Positions 24,940 to 30,523 of a DNA stretch of 30,523 nucleotides are shown in pieces. The stretch covers positions 1 through 30,523 of the forward strand of contig JAGGWE010000154.1 of the NCBI GenBank assembly GCA_021157665.1, in the 5' to 3' direction. The DNA is from Sulfurimonas sp. (lineage in GTDB: Bacteria > Campylobacterota > Campylobacteria > Campylobacterales > Sulfurimonadaceae). A program made the position numbers and the translations under genes. The notes under the pieces were generated by a model, which had not been told where the DNA came from, did no database searches, and saw nothing but the letters and a program-made list of their open reading frames with translations. Position 1 is the stretch's first letter, and every line of letters begins with the position of its first letter.

Positions 24940-25272
24940 ATGTTTTGGGAATGGTCACTTTTAACATTATTATCAATACTATCCATATTTTTATTTGTGA
25001 AAATGTACTACTTTAAAAGTATTACAAATAAAGAGCAAAGAAGCAATGACTTAATGAAATTAACACTTCAAGAAGCAGAAATACTTATAAGAAAATATCA
25101 AATTCAATTACAACGAGCACTTGGAAATGTAGATATATTAAGTGAAGAACTAACAAAGTTGAGAAACGAGTTAAAAGTTCTTAAATCAAGAAATACAAAA
25201 CATAGACAAGAAACAGATAAACTAAATGGTAAAATCAAAGCACTAGAGGGTCGCATAGACGCTCTTTTATAG
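24940..25272 (+). CDS. membrane-anchored coiled-coil protein (110 aa)
   Basis: I do not recognise this gene. It has one N-terminal membrane helix (WSLLTLLSILSIFLFVKMYYF), then about 80 residues of nearly continuous predicted coiled coil with heptad Leu/Ile (LSEELTKLRNELKVLKSRN, then LNGKIKALEGRIDALL). That topology suggests oligomerisation on the inner membrane face. It has a strong RBS (AAAGGAAAG) and sits between rpiB and apt, so it is likely to be co-expressed with them, but nothing identifies its partner. Confidence 0.65.
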   Translation: MFWEWSLLTLLSILSIFLFVKMYYFKSITNKEQRSNDLMKLTLQEAEILIRKYQIQLQRALGNVDILSEELTKLRNELKVLKSRNTKHRQETDKLNGKIKALEGRIDALL

Positions 25273-25288
25273 AGATAAGGAGATTGCA

Positions 25289-25837
25289 ATGACACTAAGT
25301 AATACAGAAAGAAAAATACTTGAAAATTCAATAAGAGATATAAAAGACTTTCCAAAACCAGGAATAGTTTTTAAAGATATAACAACACTTTTAAATGACG
25401 CAGAAGCTTATGGTGTTTTAATGAATCACCTTTATACAAGATATAAGGAATACAATTTAGATTATATTGCTGGAATTGATGCTAGGGGATTTATTTTTGG
25501 TGCTGCACTTGCTCAAATGTTAGGAGTAGGCTTTGTTCCTATTCGTAAAAAAGGGAAACTTCCATACACAACTATCGGTGAAAAATATTCTCTTGAATAT
25601 GGTATTGATGAAGTTGAAGTTCATATAGATGCTTTTAGCAAAATTCCTAATGCTAGAGTACTTCTGATTGATGATTTAATCGCAACAGGTGGAACAGCTA
25701 ATGCAGCTGCTAATCTCATTAATCAAGCTGGTGCTAAATGTGTTGAATCATGCTTTATTATAGGTCTTACATTTTTAGATGGTATAAAAAACTTACAAGA
25801 AAAAACTGATGTTTATACTTTAGTGGAGGTTGATTAA
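25289..25837 (+). CDS. apt: adenine phosphoribosyltransferase, Apt
   Basis: Apt makes AMP from adenine and PRPP in purine salvage. The 182-residue length is typical. Motifs are DFPKPGIVFKDITTLL at the N-terminus, YIAGIDARGFIFGAALA and the PRPP-binding VLLIDDLIATGGTANAAA. An AAGGAG RBS lies upstream. The stop overlaps the trpB start as TAATG. Confidence 0.97.
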   Translation: MTLSNTERKILENSIRDIKDFPKPGIVFKDITTLLNDAEAYGVLMNHLYTRYKEYNLDYIAGIDARGFIFGAALAQMLGVGFVPIRKKGKLPYTTIGEKYSLEYGIDEVEVHIDAFSKIPNARVLLIDDLIATGGTANAAANLINQAGAKCVESCFIIGLTFLDGIKNLQEKTDVYTLVEVD

Positions 25838-27036
25838 TGTATATCCCTAGTGCTTCAAAATATGATCCAGATGAAAATGGCCACTTTGGAATTTTTGGTG
25901 GTAGATATGTTCCTGAAACACTTATGCCAGCACTTTTAGAACTTAAAAATGAGTATGAAAAAATAAGATTTGATAAAGATTTTTGGGGTGAAGTTCATTA
26001 CTACTTAAAAGATTATGTTGGTCGCCCTTCTCCACTTTACTATGCTAAAAATATTTCAGATGAACTTGGTGCTAAAATATACTTAAAAAGAGAAGATTTA
26101 AATCACACTGGAGCGCATAAAATAAACAATGTAATCGCTCAAGGTTTAATGGCTCAAAGACTTGGTTATAAAAAAATCATAGCTGAAACTGGTGCTGGTC
26201 AACATGGTGTTGCAACTGCTACTATTTGTGCATTACTTAATTTAGAGTGTGAAATTTTCATGGGTGCTAAAGATGTTGAGAGACAAGAGTTGAATGTTTT
26301 TCGTATGAAACTTCTTGGTGCAAAAGTAAACTCGGTTGAGAGTGGAAGTAGAACTTTGAAAGACGCCATGAATGATGCAATCCGTCACTGGGTTACAAAT
26401 GCAAGAGATACTTTTTATATCATTGGAACAGTAGCTGGTCCACATCCATATCCAATGATGGTTAGAGATTTTCAAGCTATTATTGGCTGGGAAGCAAGAG
26501 CTCAAATTCTTGAAAAAGAGGGAAGATTACCAGACCATATTATAGCCTGTATTGGTGGTGGTTCAAATGCTATTGGTATGTTTCAACACTTTTTAGAAGA
26601 TGAAGAAGTTGAGTGTATTGGTATTGAAGCTGGTGGATTTGGGATTGAGACTAACAAACATGGATGCTCTCTTGAAAAGGGTCGCCCAGGAGTTTTACAT
26701 GGTCAAATGTCTTACACTCTTCAAGATGAAGATGGACAGATTTTAGAGGCTCACTCTATCTCTGCTGGACTTGATTATCCTGGTATTGGTCCAGAACACT
26801 CTTTTCATAATGACAATAAATCTATCACTTATGATAATGCAACTGATGACGAGGCATTAGATGCTTTTGTATGGTTATCAAGAAAAGAGGGAATTATCCC
26901 TGCATTTGAAAGTTCACATGCCGTAGCACACCTGAAAAAAATGACAAATATAAAAGATAAACTTATCATAGTAAATCTATCGGGTCGTGGCGATAAAGAT
27001 ATGATTCAAGCAAAAGATATTTTACATTTCGATTAG
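25837..27036 (+). CDS. trpB: tryptophan synthase beta chain, TrpB
   Basis: TrpB condenses indole with L-serine using PLP. The 399-residue length and N-terminus (GHFGIFGGRYVPETLMPALL) match the TrpB1 group that pairs with TrpA. The PLP lysine is about Lys95 in HTGAHKINN, and the phosphate-binding loop CIGGGSNAIGMF and the EGIIPAFESSHAVAHL region are intact. trpA is not next to it, so this copy sits away from other trp genes, coupled to apt. A GGCATGTG word (opposite strand) lies at 26914. Confidence 0.96.
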   Translation: MYIPSASKYDPDENGHFGIFGGRYVPETLMPALLELKNEYEKIRFDKDFWGEVHYYLKDYVGRPSPLYYAKNISDELGAKIYLKREDLNHTGAHKINNVIAQGLMAQRLGYKKIIAETGAGQHGVATATICALLNLECEIFMGAKDVERQELNVFRMKLLGAKVNSVESGSRTLKDAMNDAIRHWVTNARDTFYIIGTVAGPHPYPMMVRDFQAIIGWEARAQILEKEGRLPDHIIACIGGGSNAIGMFQHFLEDEEVECIGIEAGGFGIETNKHGCSLEKGRPGVLHGQMSYTLQDEDGQILEAHSISAGLDYPGIGPEHSFHNDNKSITYDNATDDEALDAFVWLSRKEGIIPAFESSHAVAHLKKMTNIKDKLIIVNLSGRGDKDMIQAKDILHFD

Positions 27037-27040
27037 ATTT

Positions 27041-28681
27041 ATGACAAGACTATTTAAACCAAAATTTTTTACATTATTAAAAAATGGTATCTCTAAAGAG
27101 CAACTTGTTACAGATATAATTGCTGGAATTATTGTAGGTATCGTTGCTTTACCTCTTGCTATCGCTTTTGCTGTTGCTTCTGGTGTTTCACCAGAAAAAG
27201 GGATTATTACAGCTATAATTGCAGGATTAATCATATCTATATTTGGTGGCAGTAAAGTTCAGATTGGTGGTCCTACTGGTGCTTTTATTATTATTTTATA
27301 TGGAATCATTGAACAATATGGGATAGATGGTCTTTTAATCTCTACAATAATGGCAGGTGTTATTTTAATTTTATTTGGATTATTTAGACTAGGAAATCTA
27401 CTTAGATATTTTCCCCATCCTTTAATTGTAGGTTTTACAAGTGGTATTGCTTTAGTTATTTTTTCAACACAAATAAAAGATGCTTTAGGATTAAATATAG
27501 AAAAATTACCATCTGATTTTTTCCAAAAGTGGTCAATCTATTTTGAGCATTTAAATGAGATAAATATTTATGCGTTAAGTATTACCATTATAACAATTTT
27601 AATATCTGTATATTCAAAACGCTTAACTACTAAAATTCCAGGTTCATTTATAGCTATTATTTTAATTACTATTGTTGTTCAAGTATTTGATATTCAAGTA
27701 ACTACAATTGAAAGTTTTTTTTCAACTATATCAAGTGATATTACATTTTCTTTACCAAATTTCAAATGGAGTGATTTAGGTATTTATTTAGTACCTGCAC
27801 TCACCATTGCACTTTTAGGTGGTGTTGAATCTCTGCTTTCAGCAGTTGTATCTGATGGTATGATTGGTAGTTCCCATCGCTCTAACACTGAACTAATTGC
27901 ACAAGGATTTGCTAATATTGTCACACCATTTTTTGGAGGAATTCCTGCAACAGGAGCAATAGCTAGAACTGCAACAAATGTAAATAATGGGGGAAGAACA
28001 CCAATAGCTGGTATCGTCCACTCTTTAGTTTTACTTTTAATTATGCTCTTTTTTATTGATTTTGCGAAACTTATACCGATGTCTCTTCTTGCTGGAATTT
28101 TAATAGTTGTTGCCTACAATATGAGTGAATGGAAATCTTTTATATCTATCTTAAAAGGTTCACCATTTGATTATATAGTTTTACTTTCAACCTTCATTTT
28201 AACAGTATTGGTTGATTTAACTGTGGCGATTCAAGTTGGCATCGTACTATCAGCACTTCTTTTTATGAAAAGAATGGCGGATGTTGATGGTAATAAACTA
28301 GTTAAAAATAGTGATGAAGATGATATTGAAAATTATGAAAATTTACCAAAAGGAATCTCTGTTTATGAGATAGGTGGACCTCTATTTTTTGCTTCAGCCA
28401 AACAATACGCTGAACTTATAAAAGAGTCTGGATTTTCATCTAAAATATTGATTATCAGAATGAGACATGTTAGTTTTATAGATTCTACAGCCTTATATAA
28501 TATTCAAGAAACTATTAAAACACTTAAAGAAAATGGAACTATTGTATTAACTTCTGGAACGAATGATGAAGTTTTTAAAGACCTGTTTAAACATAATATA
28601 GTTTCATTAATAGAAGAAAAAAATATGCATAAAACATTTACAAGAGCAGTAGTACAAGCTAAAGAACTAAATAAAAGATAA
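27041..28681 (+). CDS. SulP-family anion transporter with STAS domain
   Basis: This 546-residue protein has about 11-12 membrane helices (e.g. DIIAGIIVGIVALPLAIAFA) and the SulP signature around GGPTGAFIIILYGI. The transmembrane helices with ATNVNNGGRTPIAGIVHS precede a cytoplasmic STAS domain from about residue 434, containing the HVSFIDSTALYNI phospho-acceptor loop. The substrate may be sulfate, bicarbonate or another anion. It lies four bases after trpB and is the last gene of the long plus-strand run. No clear Shine-Dalgarno is seen. Confidence 0.92.
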   Translation: MTRLFKPKFFTLLKNGISKEQLVTDIIAGIIVGIVALPLAIAFAVASGVSPEKGIITAIIAGLIISIFGGSKVQIGGPTGAFIIILYGIIEQYGIDGLLISTIMAGVILILFGLFRLGNLLRYFPHPLIVGFTSGIALVIFSTQIKDALGLNIEKLPSDFFQKWSIYFEHLNEINIYALSITIITILISVYSKRLTTKIPGSFIAIILITIVVQVFDIQVTTIESFFSTISSDITFSLPNFKWSDLGIYLVPALTIALLGGVESLLSAVVSDGMIGSSHRSNTELIAQGFANIVTPFFGGIPATGAIARTATNVNNGGRTPIAGIVHSLVLLLIMLFFIDFAKLIPMSLLAGILIVVAYNMSEWKSFISILKGSPFDYIVLLSTFILTVLVDLTVAIQVGIVLSALLFMKRMADVDGNKLVKNSDEDDIENYENLPKGISVYEIGGPLFFASAKQYAELIKESGFSSKILIIRMRHVSFIDSTALYNIQETIKTLKENGTIVLTSGTNDEVFKDLFKHNIVSLIEEKNMHKTFTRAVVQAKELNKR

Positions 28682-28741
28682 TTAAAAATATAGGATAGTT
28701 TAGATATTATCTCATAATAAAAATACAATAATGGAGTTAAA

Positions 28742-30139
28742 ATGAACATTGATTTAGTAAATGATATAAAAAGTGATATAAAAGTAGAATTTTTAGATAA
28801 AAAAACACTAAAAGAACATAAACGATATAAAAAATTAAAAAAAGCTGGGTTTAGTGCAGAGCAAGATAGCATCTGTTTTTTACATGAAAAAGGTATCTTG
28901 GCATGTGGAATTGAAGACAATACTACAGATAACATCAGAAGTGTAGTGAGTGTAGCTATAAAAACTCTTAAAAATGCAAACTATAAATCTGTTTCATTTG
29001 ATGTAAACAATAAAAATATAAAAGCTATTGTAGAGGGTGTAGTTTTAGGTGGTTATGAGTTTAACAGATATAAATCTAAACCAAAAAAATCTAAACTTAA
29101 AGATATATATCTGGCATGTGGAAATATTAATGAAGTAAAAGAAAAATTCAACGAAGCTATCATCATAGCAGATGCAACAAACTTTACTCGTGATATTGTA
29201 AACACAACTCCAGAAGATTTAAATCCACCATCTTTTGCAACTCTTGCCAGAAAACTTGCTAAAGAGAATGGCTTGGCATGTGAGATTTTAGGTGAAAGAC
29301 AACTTAAAATTGAGAAAATGGAAGCGATGCTTGCAGTTGGAAGAGCTTCAAGACATGATAGCAAACTAATCCACTTAACTTATAAACCTAAGAAAAAAGC
29401 TAAAAAAGTCATAACACTTGTTGGAAAAGGTTTAACTTATGATAGTGGTGGACTTAGTCTAAAACCTGCTGCTTCAATGGTAACAATGAAAATGGATAAA
29501 GCTGGTGCTTGTGCTGTTCTTGGTATGATGAAAGTTGTAAGTGAGTTAAAACTTGATATTGAAGTTCATGCTTTTATCGGTGCAGTTGAAAATATGATTG
29601 GTGGAGATGCTTATAAGCCTGATGATGTTTTAGTTAGTAGAAGTGGAACAACTATTGAGGTTAGAAATACTGATGCGGAGGGTAGATTAGTTTTATGTGA
29701 TGTTCTAGATTTCGCTCAAGAAAAAGTAAAATCTGATTATATCTTTGACTTTGCTACATTAACTGGTGCTTGTATGGTTGCTCTTGGTCAATATACAACA
29801 GGTATTATGGGACATTCTGGTAAATTAAAACATGATTTTTATCAAGCCTCTGTTAATTCTGGTGAACTTGTTGGTTCACTACCATTTAATGGTCATCTTA
29901 AAAAACTACTAAAAAGTGGCATAGCAGACATCTCAAATACTGCTTCAAAACCTTTCGGTGGAGCAATCACAGCAGGACTATTTTTAGATAGATTTATTAA
30001 AGAAGAGAACAAAAACAGATGGTTACACTTTGATATAGCAGGTTCAGCTTATACTGAAACTCCATGGGATTGTAATGTTTATGGTGGAACTGGTGCAGGT
30101 GTTCGATTAATGAGTAGTTTTTTAAAAAATATAAAATAA
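28742..30139 (+). CDS. pepA: leucyl aminopeptidase, M17 family (PepA)
   Basis: PepA removes N-terminal residues using two divalent metals. The 465-residue protein has a diverged N-terminal domain (about residues 1-150) and a conserved C-terminal catalytic domain. Motifs are VGKGLTYDSGGLSLKP (metal and catalytic Lys region), KMDKAGACAVLGMM and the M17 signature NTDAEGRLVL. Three GGCATGTG words sit in the N-terminal 180 codons, two in the poorly conserved domain. It has a separate start after a 60-base gap, with GGAG six bases before the ATG. Confidence 0.95.
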   Translation: MNIDLVNDIKSDIKVEFLDKKTLKEHKRYKKLKKAGFSAEQDSICFLHEKGILACGIEDNTTDNIRSVVSVAIKTLKNANYKSVSFDVNNKNIKAIVEGVVLGGYEFNRYKSKPKKSKLKDIYLACGNINEVKEKFNEAIIIADATNFTRDIVNTTPEDLNPPSFATLARKLAKENGLACEILGERQLKIEKMEAMLAVGRASRHDSKLIHLTYKPKKKAKKVITLVGKGLTYDSGGLSLKPAASMVTMKMDKAGACAVLGMMKVVSELKLDIEVHAFIGAVENMIGGDAYKPDDVLVSRSGTTIEVRNTDAEGRLVLCDVLDFAQEKVKSDYIFDFATLTGACMVALGQYTTGIMGHSGKLKHDFYQASVNSGELVGSLPFNGHLKKLLKSGIADISNTASKPFGGAITAGLFLDRFIKEENKNRWLHFDIAGSAYTETPWDCNVYGGTGAGVRLMSSFLKNIK

Positions 30140-30171
30140 AAGTAAAATTCTATCTTATAAGGTTTATTAAG

Positions 30172-30177
30172 TATAAT
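30172..30177 (+). promoter_or_regulatory. -10 box of ychF
   Basis: TTAAGTATAATTTC contains TATAAT 48 bases before the ychF ATG. A GGAG ribosome-binding site lies seven bases before that ATG. Confidence 0.5.
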
Positions 30178-30225
30178 TTCACTAAGTTAAAAAAAATAAA
30201 AATATTAATATATATTGGAGAATAA

Positions 30226-30523
30226 ATGGGTTTAGCAATCGGTCTTGTAGGACTTCCAAATGTAGGTAAATCAACAACTTTCAATGCACTAACAAAAGCA
30301 CAAAATGCAGAAGCGGCTAACTACCCTTTTTGTACAATAGAACCAAACAAAGCTGTAGTTCCAGTTCCAGACAAAAGATTAATAGAATTATCAAAAATTG
30401 TTAATCCTGAGAGAGTTCAATATTCAACACTTGATTTTGTTGATATTGCAGGTCTTGTAAAAGGTGCTTCTAAAGGTGAAGGTTTAGGAAATAAATTTTT
30501 ATCAAATATTCGTGAAACTGAAG
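30226..30523 (+). CDS. ychF: ribosome-associated P-loop ATPase/GTPase YchF (OLA1), N-terminal part
   Basis: Only the first 99 codons are inside the window. The product begins GLAIGLVGLPNVGKSTTFNAL, the Walker A motif (GLPNVGKS), and continues to DFVDIAGLVKGASKGEGLG, the switch II region. The window cuts the gene at its right edge. The match to YchF/OLA1, an Obg-family P-loop ATPase linked to the ribosome and stress response, is unmistakable. Confidence 0.95.
   Translation, partial: MGLAIGLVGLPNVGKSTTFNALTKAQNAEAANYPFCTIEPNKAVVPVPDKRLIELSKIVNPERVQYSTLDFVDIAGLVKGASKGEGLGNKFLSNIRETE

Larger units (their letters stand above)
5187..29284. repeat. dispersed 8-base word GGCATGTG (14 copies)
   Basis: The word occurs on the plus strand at about 5187, 5298, 13507, 17313, 24720, 28897, 29110 and 29272, and on the minus strand (CACATGCC) at about 5269, 10885, 13778, 18254, 21064 and 26914; each position is the start of the extended match. 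The base before the core is always T or C, and the base after it is usually G or A. All 14 copies are in coding sequence. GCATGTG without a preceding GG was found only once (12888, reverse strand), so the full eight bases are preserved. No strand bias is seen (8 against 6). Confidence 0.8.

Noticed and set aside
28682..28741. Terminator between the SulP gene and pepA
   Set aside because: I find no GC-rich stem and no U-run there.
5187..29284. GGCATGTG as an FtsK-orienting (KOPS) sequence
   Set aside because: Orientation is 8 against 6, with no strand bias across the window, unlike KOPS.

Overview
This is an AT-rich (roughly one third GC by eye), gene-dense chromosomal window from a Campylobacterota (epsilonproteobacterial) genome, most likely Sulfurimonas or a close free-living relative. 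The clues are the flgF/flgG2-flgG pair, a CiaD-like gene next to purU, hemL followed by an AtpZ/AtpI-type gene, a CmeABC-like efflux operon, TAATG-type gene overlaps, and -10-dominated promoters. The genus is inferred from gene content and style, not from a database match. I see no tRNA, rRNA, CRISPR array, insertion sequence or prophage, and no gene-free stretch above about 150 bases.

Layout. Positions 128-3760 (minus strand) form a tight run: leuD-leuB-TPR protein-CiaD-like-purU-trmL-small membrane protein, several with overlapping stop and start codons. Positions 3850-5440 (minus) form an arsenic-type cluster: arsC, an ArsP/DUF318 permease and a small CXXC thioredoxin-like protein. Positions 5524-7148 (minus) hold flgF and flgG behind a well-formed sigma-54 promoter. 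rpoD is divergent (7291-9126, plus) and is followed by an unusual PAS plus degenerate kinase-like protein. Positions 9812-11919 (minus) hold hemL, atpZ-like and a membrane protein. Positions 12012-18541 (plus) hold a TonB-like protein and a complete RND tripartite efflux system. Two unrecognised genes converge at 18639-19561. Positions 19592-22088 (minus) hold a cytochrome c, a CitE-like lyase and a dicarboxylate/amino-acid symporter. Positions 22148-28681 (plus) hold folD-lepB-M50 protease-rpiB-coiled-coil protein-apt-trpB-SulP. pepA (28742-30139) and the start of ychF (30226 onward) close the window.

Most genes are housekeeping (leucine, folate, haem and tryptophan metabolism, purine salvage, sigma factor, protein secretion) mixed with envelope functions (flagellar rod, efflux, TonB, transporters).

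The most unusual feature is not a gene. The 8-base word GGCATGTG occurs 14 times on either strand, where a rough composition estimate predicts fewer than one. It falls almost entirely inside genes, in several reading frames, and appears to force uncommon codons. It behaves like a genome-wide DNA signal (uptake sequence, recombination site or methylation target) rather than a protein motif.
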